Part shown: positions 44,182-59,323 of the stretch, piece after piece
How the letters are laid out: each line of letters starts with the position of its first letter
How positions within the stretch are numbered: the stretch's first letter is position 1
Assembly (NCBI RefSeq): GCF_034627025.1
Contig: NZ_CP141048.1
Span: forward strand, 1,996,001 to 2,060,000
DNA: 64,000 nucleotides
Origin: Microvirga lotononidis
GTDB taxonomy: Bacteria; Pseudomonadota; Alphaproteobacteria; Rhizobiales; Beijerinckiaceae
Direction: 5' to 3'
Notes under the pieces: model-generated
Databases searched by the model: none
The model's input: only the letters and a program-made list of their open reading frames with translations
Told to the model about the DNA's origin: nothing
Position numbers and translations under genes: made by a program

Positions 44182-45456
44182 TCAGGCGAGGAACAGGCTC
44201 GCGACGAGGGCGATGACGGTCAGCCCCATGAGGCCTGTCGCGCCCCATCCGACCCCGGCGAGCCAGGCCTTGACCGTATAGTCCCCCAACACCCGCTTGC
44301 TGGTGACGACGCCCATCATCATGGCCATGATGGGGGCGGCCGCGATGCCGTTGATCACGGCGCTCCACAGAAGCAGCTTGATGGGATCGATGTGCGAGAG
44401 CGCCAGAAGAATGCCCAGGCATGTGGCGCCGCCGAGGATCAGGTAGAACCCGCGCGCATGCATGACGTTCAGTTCGAGGCTGCTGCGCCATCCGAAGGCA
44501 TCGGCCACCGCATAGGCGGCGGAGCCGGCGAGAACCGGCACGGCCAGCAATCCGGTTCCGATGATGCCCGCAGCGAAGATGAAGAAGGTGAAGGGGCCGG
44601 CGATGGGGCGAAGAGCCTCGGCTGCCTGTGCGGCTGTCTGGATATCGGTGACCCCGCCCTTGTGCAGGGTGGCCGCGGTCGTGACGATAATGAAGAAGGC
44701 GACGAGGTTGGAGAACGCCATTCCGATCCAGGTATCGATGCTGATCTCGTTGAGCCGCACCTGCGCCCGTTGAGGCGAGCGCGTGAAGCTGTTGCTGTGC
44801 TTCAGCTTGTCTTCCTCCACTTCCTCGGCGGCCTGCCAGAAGAAGAGATAGGGGCTGATGGTGGTGCCGAGGATCGCGACGACGAGGAACCAGTAATCCG
44901 AGCTGAAGGAGAGACGCGGGATGAAGGTCGCCGTGAACACCTCGCTCCAGGGCACGTCGATGCTGAAGGCCGCCGCCACATAGGCGAAGAGAGCGAGCGT
45001 CAGGCCTTTGAGATAGGGCGCATAGCGCCTGTACGAGATGAAGACTTCGAATATGAGGCAGAAGAGGCCGAAGGCTGCGGCATAGGCGTGAGCGCGGCCG
45101 CCGGTCAGCATTCGCATGGCTTCGCCCATGGCCGCCAGATCCGCCGCGATGTTGATGGCGTTGGCGCCGCAGAGGAGGGCGATCAGCCCGAGCACGAGGG
45201 GGCGCGGATAGATGGCCAGGGCATTGGCCGTAATCCCGCGTCCCGTGATCGCACCGATGCGGGCGCTGATGATCTGGATGGCCGTCATGAAGGGTGTAGT
45301 CAGGAACACCGTCCACAGCAGGCCGAACCCTGTCTGGGCACCGGCCTGGGAATAGGTGGCGATCCCACTCGGGTCGTCATCGGCCGCACCCGTGATCAGG
45401 CCAGGACCCAGCAGGTTGAAGAGGGATCTGCGACGTCTCGGCACAGGTTTCGGCAC
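44182..45456 (-). CDS. Nramp-family metal transporter, variant motifs
   Basis: A membrane protein of about 424 aa with 11 spans. The first helix has LITGAADDDPSGIATYSQAG in place of the DPGN motif of classic Nramp Mn/Fe carriers, and the helix-6 region reads GTTISPYLFFWQAAEEVEE without the usual MPH. This suggests another ion preference; Nramp-related Mg transporters also lack parts of these motifs (inference). GTG at 45456 with 'gcagg' 6 bases upstream is preferred; a TTG at 45516 extends the frame. Divergent from the TetR gene, which probably controls it. Confidence 0.85.
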   Translation of the reverse strand: MPKPVPRRRRSLFNLLGPGLITGAADDDPSGIATYSQAGAQTGFGLLWTVFLTTPFMTAIQIISARIGAITGRGITANALAIYPRPLVLGLIALLCGANAINIAADLAAMGEAMRMLTGGRAHAYAAAFGLFCLIFEVFISYRRYAPYLKGLTLALFAYVAAAFSIDVPWSEVFTATFIPRLSFSSDYWFLVVAILGTTISPYLFFWQAAEEVEEDKLKHSNSFTRSPQRAQVRLNEISIDTWIGMAFSNLVAFFIIVTTAATLHKGGVTDIQTAAQAAEALRPIAGPFTFFIFAAGIIGTGLLAVPVLAGSAAYAVADAFGWRSSLELNVMHARGFYLILGGATCLGILLALSHIDPIKLLLWSAVINGIAAAPIMAMMMGVVTSKRVLGDYTVKAWLAGVGWGATGLMGLTVIALVASLFLA

Positions 45457-45610
45457 ATGGGACCTGCGAGCACTGATGATCCCGATATTAGGTGTGACGG
45501 AGGGCCGGCCCGTCAAGCGGATGCATTCTGGCCCCGCGGCCTCTCGTCATGCTAACGAGGCTCCTGACCGATCCCGCTTCACGCGAGGGGCCGTCCGCGG
45601 TCCGGATGTC

Positions 45611-46219
45611 ATGAAGAACGTACGCCATACCATGCCGGTGGAGACGAGGCTCCTCGCCATTGCGGCCGATGAACTGCGCCGCCACGGCCCCAGGCACATC
45701 ACCGTGGTCGGCATCGCCGACGCGGCCGGGATGACCCACGCCAATGTCTATCGCTACTTCGCCAACAAGGCGGCCCTCGTCGATGCGGTGGCCGGGCAAT
45801 GGCTGCGGCGGATGGAGGCGACCATCGCGGATATCGCGGATTCCCCCGATCCGGCCGACGACAAGCTGGAGCGCCTGATCCAGGCCTGGGCGCGGATCCA
45901 TCGGGATCTTTTGAAGGACGACAGGAACCTCTTCGACGTCTATTGCTCGGCCACCGAAACCTCCCGGCCGCTCATCCGCAAGCATCGGTCCCGGATGCGT
46001 GTCCTGATCGACCGGGTGCTGGACGAGGGGATCGCGACGGCCAAGTTCGACCCCCGCGACCGTGAGAAAGCACATGCCTTCGTCACGGATTCCGTCTATC
46101 GCTTCATCAATCCCTTGACCGTCCGGCTCGACGCCGACGTGCCCCAGGACATCCTCGACCAGCGTCTCGCGACCATGATCCGGGTCGTTCTGCGGGCCCT
46201 GGCGAACGGTAGCGTGTAA
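45611..46219 (+). CDS. TetR-family regulator
   Basis: A 202-aa repressor with an N-terminal helix-turn-helix (LRRHGPRHITVVGIADAAGM with THANVYRYFANKAALVDAV) and a helical ligand domain. It is divergent from the Nramp-type transporter with about 150 bp between, a usual arrangement for local control. A short inverted repeat (ctcgt/acgag, 7-base spacer) lies in that gap and may be its operator. ATG at 45611; a second ATG 7 codons later is possible. Confidence 0.9.
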   Translation: MKNVRHTMPVETRLLAIAADELRRHGPRHITVVGIADAAGMTHANVYRYFANKAALVDAVAGQWLRRMEATIADIADSPDPADDKLERLIQAWARIHRDLLKDDRNLFDVYCSATETSRPLIRKHRSRMRVLIDRVLDEGIATAKFDPRDREKAHAFVTDSVYRFINPLTVRLDADVPQDILDQRLATMIRVVLRALANGSV

Positions 46220-46248
46220 CAACAGTTACAAAATTTGAAATTTGTAAC
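46216..46248. promoter_or_regulatory. overlapping TGTAAC palindromes upstream of mdh
   Basis: tgtaac-aaca-gttaca (46216-46231) is a perfect inverted repeat, and gttacaaa at 46225 pairs with tttgtaac at 46241 in a second one, so three half-sites share the centre. Nearby ctgta-aatg-tacag (46284-46297) is another palindrome. They lie 200 bases before mdh and overlap the end of the TetR gene. They look like regulator sites for the mdh-suc genes rather than a terminator, since no T-run follows. Confidence 0.5.
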
Positions 46249-46357
46249 ACAAAAATTCGAGCAGTTCCCGAGGGCTCAAGCCCCTGTAAATGTACAGTAT
46301 TTTCGAACCGTTAAGCTTAGCGAGACTTTCCCTGTGTCGGAAAGCCCTGCCTGTTAA

Positions 46358-47422
<1,065 letters not shown>

Positions 47423-47430
47423 TCCTCAAA

Positions 47431-47458
47431 CGTCATGGCCGGCTTCGGGCCGGCCATC
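47431..47458. repeat. REP-like palindromic repeat 3 (single unit)
   Basis: cgtcatggccggcttcggg then ccggccatc: one hairpin of the repeat family in the 69-bp gap between mdh and sucC. Confidence 0.65.
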
Positions 47459-47491
47459 CACGTCTTCAACCGCTGACGCGGAGAGAAACGA

Positions 47492-48691
<1,200 letters not shown>

Positions 48692-48703
48692 GGTTTCGAG
48701 CTG

Positions 48704-49591
<888 letters not shown>

Positions 49592-49597
49592 CGAACA

Positions 49598-49633
49598 GGC
49601 CGCCCCGACGATGGGGCGGCCAAACAGCTTTTT
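49598..49633 (+). terminator. hairpin between sucD and sucA, likely partial terminator
   Basis: Perfect 9-bp stem ggccgcccc/ggggcggcc with a 6-base loop, then 'aaacag' and a run of five T. The seven-base gap before the T-run weakens it; it probably lets part of transcription reach sucA or protects sucCD RNA. Confidence 0.65.
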
Positions 49634-49648
49634 GGATTGTAGGTTGCC

Positions 49649-52595
<2,947 letters not shown>

Positions 52596-52609
<14 letters not shown>

Positions 52610-52627
52610 TCGCCGCGAAAGTTCTCT
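52596..52627 (+). terminator. hairpin over the sucA stop codon
   Basis: ctttcgcggc (52596-52605) pairs perfectly with gccgcgaaag (52612-52621); the loop holds the sucA TGA. 'ttctct' follows. It may act as a weak terminator or stabilise the sucA RNA before sucB. Confidence 0.55.
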
Positions 52628-52675
52628 CCTCATTCCGAGGGGCTTAGCTCGAGCCCCGCAAGACCAAAGACGACC

Positions 52676-53917
52676 ATGGCAACCGAAATCCGCGTACCCA
52701 CCCTTGGCGAATCCGTGTCAGAGGCCACCATCGGCCGCTGGTTCAAGAAGCCCGGCGATCCCGTGAAGGCCGACGAGCCCGTGCTCGAGCTCGAGACCGA
52801 CAAGGTGACCCTCGAGGTCAACGCTCCCGCGAGCGGCACGCTCGGCGACATCGTGGCTAAGGACGGCGAGACGGTGACTCCCGGCGCGGTGCTCGGCTCC
52901 ATCGTCGAAGGTGGCGCAACGGCGGCTCCCGCGGCTGCGCCGAAGGCCGAGGCCACCAAGGCCGCTCCGGCACCCGCCGTTGCTGCTTCCGCTCCTGCCC
53001 CGGCTGCTGCTGCCCCCGGGGCCGCCAAGGACCACGGCCCGGCGGTCGCCCGCCTTGCGGCCGAGAGCGGCGTGAGCCCGGCGGGCGTCGCCGGCACCGG
53101 CAAGGACGGTCGCGTGACCAAGGGCGACATGCTCGCCGCCATCGCCACGGGTGGCGCTTCGGCTGCCGCGCCTGCCGCTCCCGTTCAGGTCCGCGCTCCC
53201 TCGGCGCCGGTCGATGCGGAACGGGAAGAGCGCGTGAAGATGACGAAGCTTCGTCAGACCATCGCGCGCCGCCTGAAGGACGCGCAGAACACCGCCGCCA
53301 TGCTCACCACGTTCAACGACGTGGACATGAGCGCCGTGATGCAGCTCCGCAGCCAGTACAAGGACGTGTTCGAGAAGAAGCACGGCACCAAGCTCGGCTT
53401 CATGGGCTTCTTCACCAAGGCGGTGATCCAAGCGCTCAAGGACGTCCCGGCGGTGAACGCCGAGATCGACGGCCAGGATCTCGTCTACAAGAACTACTAC
53501 CACATCGGCATCGCGGTCGGCACCGAGAAGGGCCTCGTGGTTCCCGTGGTGCGCGACGCGGACGATCTCTCGGTCGCCGGCATCGAGAAGCAGATCGCCG
53601 ATTTCGGCCGCCGCGCCCGCGACGGCAAGCTCTCCATCGACGAGATGCAGGGCGGCACCTTCACGATCACCAACGGCGGCATCTACGGCTCGCTCATGTC
53701 GACGCCGATCCTCAACGCGCCGCAATCGGGCATCCTCGGCATGCACCGCATCGAGGAGCGTCCGGTGGTCCGCAACGGCCAGATCGTCGTGCGTCCGATG
53801 ATGTATCTCGCGCTCTCCTACGATCACCGCATCGTCGACGGCAAGGAAGCCGTGACCTTCCTCGTGCGGGTCAAGGACGCGCTGGAAGATCCGGCCCGCC
53901 TCGTTCTCGACCTTTAA
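52676..53917 (+). CDS. sucB: 2-oxoglutarate dehydrogenase E2 (dihydrolipoyl succinyltransferase)
   Basis: A 413-aa enzyme: lipoyl domain (residues 1-77, lipoylated Lys43 in [12 protein letters not shown]), Ala/Pro linker, E3-binding domain (about 118-155, [22 protein letters not shown] cut as two parts here: [12 protein letters not shown] and [11 protein letters not shown]), and catalytic core with [13 protein letters not shown] (His and Asp). Forms the core of the complex. A REP-like repeat lies after it. Confidence 0.98.
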   Translation: MATEIRVPTLGESVSEATIGRWFKKPGDPVKADEPVLELETDKVTLEVNAPASGTLGDIVAKDGETVTPGAVLGSIVEGGATAAPAAAPKAEATKAAPAPAVAASAPAPAAAAPGAAKDHGPAVARLAAESGVSPAGVAGTGKDGRVTKGDMLAAIATGGASAAAPAAPVQVRAPSAPVDAEREERVKMTKLRQTIARRLKDAQNTAAMLTTFNDVDMSAVMQLRSQYKDVFEKKHGTKLGFMGFFTKAVIQALKDVPAVNAEIDGQDLVYKNYYHIGIAVGTEKGLVVPVVRDADDLSVAGIEKQIADFGRRARDGKLSIDEMQGGTFTITNGGIYGSLMSTPILNAPQSGILGMHRIEERPVVRNGQIVVRPMMYLALSYDHRIVDGKEAVTFLVRVKDALEDPARLVLDL

Positions 53918-53928
53918 TCGCAACACTT

Positions 53929-54020
53929 CGTCATGCCCGGCCTCGTGCCGGGCATCCACGCCTTTCGAGCCGGGCGGCTATCCCAAGACGTGGGTGGCCG
54001 GGACAAGCCCGGCCATGACG
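53929..54020. repeat. REP-like palindromic repeat 4
   Basis: cgtcatgcccggcctcgtg and ccgggcatc form one hairpin; ggtggccgggacaagcccgg followed by ccatgacg forms the other. Between sucB and lpdA. Confidence 0.7.
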
Positions 54021-54038
54021 TTCAAGGGGATCACTCCC

Positions 54039-55439
54039 ATGTCCTACGATGTTATCGTCATCGGCACCGGCCCCGGCGGCTACGTGGCCGCCATACGGGC
54101 CGCGCAGCTCGGCCTGAAGACCGCCGTCGTCGAGAAGCGCAAGACCCATGGCGGCACCTGCCTCAACGTGGGCTGCATTCCCTCCAAGGCCCTGCTGCAC
54201 GCCTCGCACATGTTCGAGGAAGCGCGGGATCACTTCGCCGGCCTCGGCATCGGCGTGTCGGCGCCGACCCTCGATCTCAAGACCATGCAGGCCTTCAAGC
54301 AGGAAGGCGTCGACGGCAACACCAAGGGCGTCGAGTTCCTGCTTAAGAAGAACAAGATCGACGCCTTCATCGGCACCGCGCGCATCGCGGCTCCCGGCCA
54401 GGTTGAGGTGACGGGCGAGGACGGCTCGAACCAGATTCTCGAGACGAAGAACATCATCATCGCCACGGGTTCCGACGTGACGCGCCTGCCCGGCATCGAG
54501 ATCGATGAGAAGATCGTCGTTTCGTCCACGGGCGCGCTCGAACTCGAGAGCGTGCCGAAGCGCCTCGTGGTCATCGGCGCGGGCGTGATCGGCCTGGAGC
54601 TCGGCTCCGTATGGCGCCGCCTCGGTTCCGAGGTCACGGTGGTGGAATATCTCGACCGCATCCTGCCCGGCATGGACGGCGAGGTCGCCAAGAACTTCCA
54701 GCGCATCCTGACCAAGCAAGGCTTCCAGTTCAAGCTCGGCTCCAAGGTCACCAAGGTCGAGAAGACCGCCACCGGCGCGACGCTCACCTTCGAGCCGGCC
54801 GCCGGCGGAAACCCTGAGACCATCGAGGCCGACGTGGTGCTCGTCGCCATCGGCCGCGTGCCCTACACGCAGGGCCTGGGCCTCGACCGGGTGGGCGTCC
54901 AGCTCGACAGCCGTGGCCGCATCCAGACGGATTCGCATTTCTCCACCAACGTCACCGGCATCTACGCCATCGGTGACGTGATCGCCGGTCCCATGCTCGC
55001 CCACAAGGCCGAGGACGAGGGCGTCGCTGTTGCGGAGATCATCGCCGGCAAGGCGGGTCACGTGAACTACGACGTGATCCCGAGCGTGGTCTACACGTTC
55101 CCCGAGGTGGCCTCCATCGGCAAGACCGAGGAAGAACTGAAGGCGGCGGGCGTCGCCTACAATGTCGGCAAGTTCCCCTTCACGGCCAATGGCCGCGCCA
55201 AGGTCAACCGCACCACGGACGGCTTCGTGAAGATACTGGCCGATGCGACCACCGACAAGGTGCTCGGCGTGCACATCATCGGGCCGGAAGCCGGCAACCT
55301 CATCCACGAGGCGGCGATCACCATGGAGTTCGGTGGATCCTCCGAGGATATCGCCCGCACCTGCCATGCGCATCCGACGCTCGCGGAAGCTGTGAAGGAA
55401 GCCGCTTTGGCGGTGGAGAAGCGCGCCATCCATATGTAA
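54039..55439 (+). CDS. lpdA: dihydrolipoyl dehydrogenase (E3)
   Basis: A 466-aa FAD enzyme that reoxidises the lipoyl group of SucB with NAD. FAD motif [19 protein letters not shown], redox disulfide [20 protein letters not shown] motif [19 protein letters not shown], and the C-terminal His-Glu in [16 protein letters not shown] at 54039 with 'aagggg' about 9 bases upstream. Last suc-cluster gene; tdk starts 9 bases later. Confidence 0.97.
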   Translation: MSYDVIVIGTGPGGYVAAIRAAQLGLKTAVVEKRKTHGGTCLNVGCIPSKALLHASHMFEEARDHFAGLGIGVSAPTLDLKTMQAFKQEGVDGNTKGVEFLLKKNKIDAFIGTARIAAPGQVEVTGEDGSNQILETKNIIIATGSDVTRLPGIEIDEKIVVSSTGALELESVPKRLVVIGAGVIGLELGSVWRRLGSEVTVVEYLDRILPGMDGEVAKNFQRILTKQGFQFKLGSKVTKVEKTATGATLTFEPAAGGNPETIEADVVLVAIGRVPYTQGLGLDRVGVQLDSRGRIQTDSHFSTNVTGIYAIGDVIAGPMLAHKAEDEGVAVAEIIAGKAGHVNYDVIPSVVYTFPEVASIGKTEEELKAAGVAYNVGKFPFTANGRAKVNRTTDGFVKILADATTDKVLGVHIIGPEAGNLIHEAAITMEFGGSSEDIARTCHAHPTLAEAVKEAALAVEKRAIHM

Positions 55440-55448
55440 CATGGATTC

Positions 55449-56072
55449 ATGGCAAAGCTTCACTTCATCTACTCGGTGATGAACGCAGGCAAGACGACCC
55501 ATCTCCTGCAGGTTCGTTACAACTACATCGAGAACGGCGGCCACGTGCTGCTGTTCACGAGCCTAATCGACGACCGGTTCGGCGTCGGCAAGGTGAAGTC
55601 GCGCATCGGCCTCGAGGCCGATGCGATTCCGCTGCGAAAAGACGACGATATCGCAGCCTTCGTGGCGGCGGAGCATGCCCGGAAGAAGGTGACGGTCGTC
55701 CTCATCGATGAAGTTCAGTTCATGACGGCCGACCAGGTCCGTCAGCTGGCCTGGATCGTCGACGAGCTGAAGATCCCGGTCATGGCCTATGGGCTGAAGA
55801 ACAACGTGTACGGAACGCTGTTCAGCGACGCCATCGTGGCCATGATGGCGCTGGCCGAGGATTTCCAGGAAATCAAGCAGCTCTGCCATTGCGGCCGCAA
55901 GGCCACGATGATCCTGAAATACGACCGCAACGGCGAGGCCGTGCGCTCGGGCGAGGTGGTGGAGATCGGAGGCGAAGGCCGCTACGTGTCCGTCTGCCGC
56001 CCTCACTGGACGAAAGGCGACATCGGCCCCGCCGCGCGCCAGCTGCTGGCGCATCCCATCGCGGCGGAGTAG
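55449..56072 (+). CDS. tdk: thymidine kinase (type II)
   Basis: A 207-aa salvage enzyme phosphorylating thymidine. P-loop YSVMNAGKTTHLLQ, the Asp-Glu motif VLIDEVQFM, lasso region and the zinc site with CHCG and CRPH. Starts 9 bases after lpdA, so it is probably read through from there. Confidence 0.96.
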   Translation: MAKLHFIYSVMNAGKTTHLLQVRYNYIENGGHVLLFTSLIDDRFGVGKVKSRIGLEADAIPLRKDDDIAAFVAAEHARKKVTVVLIDEVQFMTADQVRQLAWIVDELKIPVMAYGLKNNVYGTLFSDAIVAMMALAEDFQEIKQLCHCGRKATMILKYDRNGEAVRSGEVVEIGGEGRYVSVCRPHWTKGDIGPAARQLLAHPIAAE

Positions 56073-56086
56073 CCCACGAGCCGCCT

Positions 56087-56117
56087 CGTCATGACCGGCA
56101 CAAGTGCGGTCATGACG
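56087..56117. repeat. REP-like palindromic repeat 5 (single unit)
   Basis: cgtcatgaccggcacaag then tgcggtcatgacg: a near-perfect hairpin between the convergent tdk and xerC genes. It may serve as a bidirectional terminator there. Confidence 0.65.
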
Positions 56118-56124
56118 AGAAAAG

Positions 56125-57111
56125 CTATTTCACCCGTGCCCGCGGATGCGCCGCGTTGAAGGCGTCCATCAATCGTGCCGCATCGACCTTCGTGTAGAGC
56201 TGCGTGGTCGAGAGCGAGGCGTGGCCCAGGAGCTCCTGGATTCCGCGCAGGTCGCCGCCCCTGGCGAGAAGATGAGTCGCGAAGGAGTGGCGCAGGGCAT
56301 GGGGCGTGGCGCTGTCCGGCAGGCCCAATGCTCCGCGCAGCTCCTCGACGGCGAGCTGGATGATGCGGGGCGACAGAGGTCCGCCCCGCGCCCCGACGAA
56401 GAGCGGGCCCTCCGGCGGGATAGCATAAGGGCAGAGCTGAAGGTATTCCTCCACGGCGCGCTGGATCGGTGGAATGACCGGCACGCCGCGCATCTTGCCG
56501 CCCTTACCGGTCACCGTGATCGTGTCGACGCCGTTCACCGGGGCGTCGCGCCGCTGCAGGCCGAGCGCCTCCGAGATGCGCAGGCCCGCCCCATAGAGAA
56601 GCGAGAGCACGGCGGCGTCGCGGGCGAGGATCCAGGGCTTACGGTCTTCGGACGCACGCGTGTCGGCACTCGTCACCGCGACGGCCGAGGAGGCGGAGAG
56701 CGGACGCGGCAGGTTCTTGTCCACCTTCGGGGTGCGAATCGCCGCGAAGGCCGAGGCCGTGCCGTGGCCCTCCCGCTCCAGGTGGCGGGCGAAGGAGCGC
56801 AGGGCCGCGAGCTGGCGCATGAGCGAGCGGCTTCCGACCGAATCCATCCGCCGGGCCGCCAGGAAGGACCGGATGTCCATCGGCTTCAAGCCAAGGATCC
56901 CCTTGACGCTCGGCGGCTCGCCGAGATGGTTCGTGAGAAAGGCCAGGAACTGGCGCAGATCCCGCCCATAAGCCTCGACGGTTTTCCCTGAGAGCCGCCG
57001 CTCCTTGGCGAGCGAAGCAAGCCAGGCCATCGCCTCGCGGCGGGTGTCGTCCGCGCCGGGAAGGACCAGATCGAGAACATTTTGTGTGGCGCTGCTTGAC
57101 ATGAGTCCCAT
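56125..57111 (-). CDS. xerC: tyrosine recombinase XerC
   Basis: A 328-aa recombinase for chromosome dimer resolution. N-terminal SAM-like domain (REAMAWLASLAKERRLSGKT with VEAYGRDLRQFL), catalytic Arg in YGAGLRISEALGL, HxxR as HALRHSFATHLL, His in LLGHASLSTTQLY and the nucleophile Tyr in QLYTKVD. Divergent from priA, the usual alphaproteobacterial arrangement. ATG at 57111; 57102 is an alternative. It is a chromosomal gene and not related to the island integrase in sequence. Confidence 0.95.
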   Translation of the reverse strand: MGLMSSSATQNVLDLVLPGADDTRREAMAWLASLAKERRLSGKTVEAYGRDLRQFLAFLTNHLGEPPSVKGILGLKPMDIRSFLAARRMDSVGSRSLMRQLAALRSFARHLEREGHGTASAFAAIRTPKVDKNLPRPLSASSAVAVTSADTRASEDRKPWILARDAAVLSLLYGAGLRISEALGLQRRDAPVNGVDTITVTGKGGKMRGVPVIPPIQRAVEEYLQLCPYAIPPEGPLFVGARGGPLSPRIIQLAVEELRGALGLPDSATPHALRHSFATHLLARGGDLRGIQELLGHASLSTTQLYTKVDAARLMDAFNAAHPRARVK

Positions 57112-57157
57112 TTATGCAAGGGCAGAACCCTAACATTCACAGGTTAACTCCTTATCG

Positions 57158-59320
57158 ATGACAAGCCGCATCGCCGATGTCCTCATCCCGCTGGCGCTGG
57201 ACACGGCCTATTCCTATGCCGTGCCGGATGGCCTCGCCGTCGAGGAGGGCGATGTCGTGCAGGTGCCGCTCGCCAACCGCGAGGTAGCCGGGGTCGTCTG
57301 GGGCATGCGGGACGGGCAGGGGGGTAACCTCAAGAAGGTGACCGCCGTGATCGAGGCGCCGAACCTGTCGCCCAAGATGCGCAAGTTCCTGGACTGGATC
57401 GCCTGGTACACCCTGGCGCCGAAGGGCTCGGCCCTCGCCATGGGGCTGAAGATCCCGGACCCGGACCGGCAGGAGGTTGCCCGTGTGGGCGTGAAGCTCG
57501 CCGGCCCTTCGCCGAAGCGCATGACGCCCGCGCGGCAGAAGGTCATGGAGGTCGCCCAGGACGGAACGGTTCGGCTGAAAAGCGAGTTGGCCCATGCGGC
57601 CGGGGTCAGTGCGGGCGTGGTCAACGGTCTCATCGACGAGGGCGTCCTGGAGACCGTGACGCTCCTGGCCGAGCCGGTCGCCGAGATGCCCGATCCCGCC
57701 TTCGGCCATACGGCGCTCTCCGACGGCCAGCGGGAGGCGGCGGACACGCTCGTCGCCGCCATGGGCGAGGAGCACGCCCCCGTGCTTCTGCTCGAGGGCG
57801 TCACGGGCTCAGGAAAGACCGAGGTCTATTTCGAGGCGGTGGCGGAGGCCATGCAGCAGGGCCGGCAGACGCTGATCCTCATGCCGGAAATCGCCCTGAC
57901 GGCCCAGTTCCTCGACCGCTTCGCCGCCCGCTTCGGCGTGAAGCCGGCCACATGGCATTCCGGCGTCACGGGCCGGAAGAGGGAGCGGCTCTATACGGCC
58001 ATCGCGGCCAATGAGGTGAAGGTGGTGGCGGGCGCCCGATCGGCCCTGTTCCTGCCCTATGCGGATCTCGGCCTCATCATCGTCGATGAGGAGCACGAGA
58101 CGGCCTACAAGCAGGACGACGGCGTCCATTACCATGCCCGCGACATGGCGGTGGTGCGCGGCAAGATCGAAAACGCCCCCGTGGTGCTGGCCTCCGCGAC
58201 GCCCTCCATCGAGAGCCGGGTCAATGTGGAGCGTGGGCGGTATCGCCATGTGAAGCTGCCCGAGCGGTTTGGAGGGCGCTCCATGCCGCAGATCCGGGCC
58301 GTGGATCTGCGCAAGGAAGCCATCCCGAAGGGCCGCTGGCTCTCGCCGACCCTGGTGGCGGCCGTGGAAGATACGGTCGCCCGGGGCGAGCAGGCGCTGC
58401 TCTTCCTCAACCGGCGGGGCTATGCGCCGCTCACCCTCTGCCGGTCCTGCGCCCATCGCTACGAGTGCCCGAACTGTTCCTCCTGGCTGGTGGAGCACCG
58501 CTTCCGGCGTTCCCTGGTCTGCCACCATTGCGGCCATGTGGAACGGACGCCTCATGCCTGCGTGGAATGCGGCAGCGTCGATTCGCTGGTGCCCTGCGGA
58601 CCCGGCGTGGAGCGAATCGCCGAGGAAGCCTCGGAGCTGTTTCCGGATAAGCGCTGCATCGTGCTGTCGAGCGACTTCCCCGGCGGCACGGAACGCCTTC
58701 GGGCAGAGCTGGCGGCCATCGCGGCGGGCGAGTTCGACATCGTCATCGGCACCCAGCTGGTCGCCAAGGGGCACAATTTCCCGCTCATGACCCTGGTGGG
58801 CGTGCTCGATGCCGATATCGGCCTCACCTCGGGCGATCCGCGCGCCGCCGAGCGCACCTTCCAGATGCTCCAGCAGGTCACGGGCCGGGCCGGACGCGGC
58901 GAGAAGCCGGGACGGGCGCTGGTCCAGACGTGGCAGCCGGACCATCCGGTGATCGCAGCCCTCATTTCCGGCGATGCCGAGCGGTTCTACGAGGAGGAAA
59001 CCCGCGTCCGCGAGATGGCGGGCCTGCCCCCCTTCGGACGGCTTGCCTCCCTCGTCGTCTCGGCGGCCGAGCGCGAGGCGGCGGAAACCCATGCCCGCGC
59101 CATGGCCCTCGTGGCGGAACCGCCGCCGGGCGTGACGGTGCTCGGCCCCGCCGAGGCGCCGCTGGCCCTGATCCGTGGCCGCTATCGCTTCCGGCTCCTG
59201 GTGAAGACCGAGCGGGAGGTGGATCTCCAGGCTTATCTGAGAAGCTGGATGGCCCGCTGCCCGAAGATCCGCGGCAACACCCGCGTGTCCATCGACGTGG
59301 ATCCCCAGAGCTTTTTGTAA
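57158..59320 (+). CDS. priA: primosomal protein N' (replication restart helicase)
   Basis: A 720-aa DNA helicase. 3'-end binding domain at the N-terminus (IADVLIPLALDTAYSYAVPD), Walker A GVTGSGKTEVYFEAV, DEEH box IIVDEEHETAYKQ, zinc cysteines in CRSCAHRYECPNC and CHHCGH with CVECGS, and later helicase motifs (GTQLVAKGHNFPLMTLVGVL). The gene is complete; an IS630-type element sits 3 bases after the stop. Confidence 0.97.
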   Translation: MTSRIADVLIPLALDTAYSYAVPDGLAVEEGDVVQVPLANREVAGVVWGMRDGQGGNLKKVTAVIEAPNLSPKMRKFLDWIAWYTLAPKGSALAMGLKIPDPDRQEVARVGVKLAGPSPKRMTPARQKVMEVAQDGTVRLKSELAHAAGVSAGVVNGLIDEGVLETVTLLAEPVAEMPDPAFGHTALSDGQREAADTLVAAMGEEHAPVLLLEGVTGSGKTEVYFEAVAEAMQQGRQTLILMPEIALTAQFLDRFAARFGVKPATWHSGVTGRKRERLYTAIAANEVKVVAGARSALFLPYADLGLIIVDEEHETAYKQDDGVHYHARDMAVVRGKIENAPVVLASATPSIESRVNVERGRYRHVKLPERFGGRSMPQIRAVDLRKEAIPKGRWLSPTLVAAVEDTVARGEQALLFLNRRGYAPLTLCRSCAHRYECPNCSSWLVEHRFRRSLVCHHCGHVERTPHACVECGSVDSLVPCGPGVERIAEEASELFPDKRCIVLSSDFPGGTERLRAELAAIAAGEFDIVIGTQLVAKGHNFPLMTLVGVLDADIGLTSGDPRAAERTFQMLQQVTGRAGRGEKPGRALVQTWQPDHPVIAALISGDAERFYEEETRVREMAGLPPFGRLASLVVSAAEREAAETHARAMALVAEPPPGVTVLGPAEAPLALIRGRYRFRLLVKTEREVDLQAYLRSWMARCPKIRGNTRVSIDVDPQSFL

Positions 59321-59323
59321 CTA

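Noticed and set aside
56125..57111. xerC as part of a mobile element
   Set aside because: It is the standard chromosomal xerC next to priA with all housekeeping features; no att repeats flank it.
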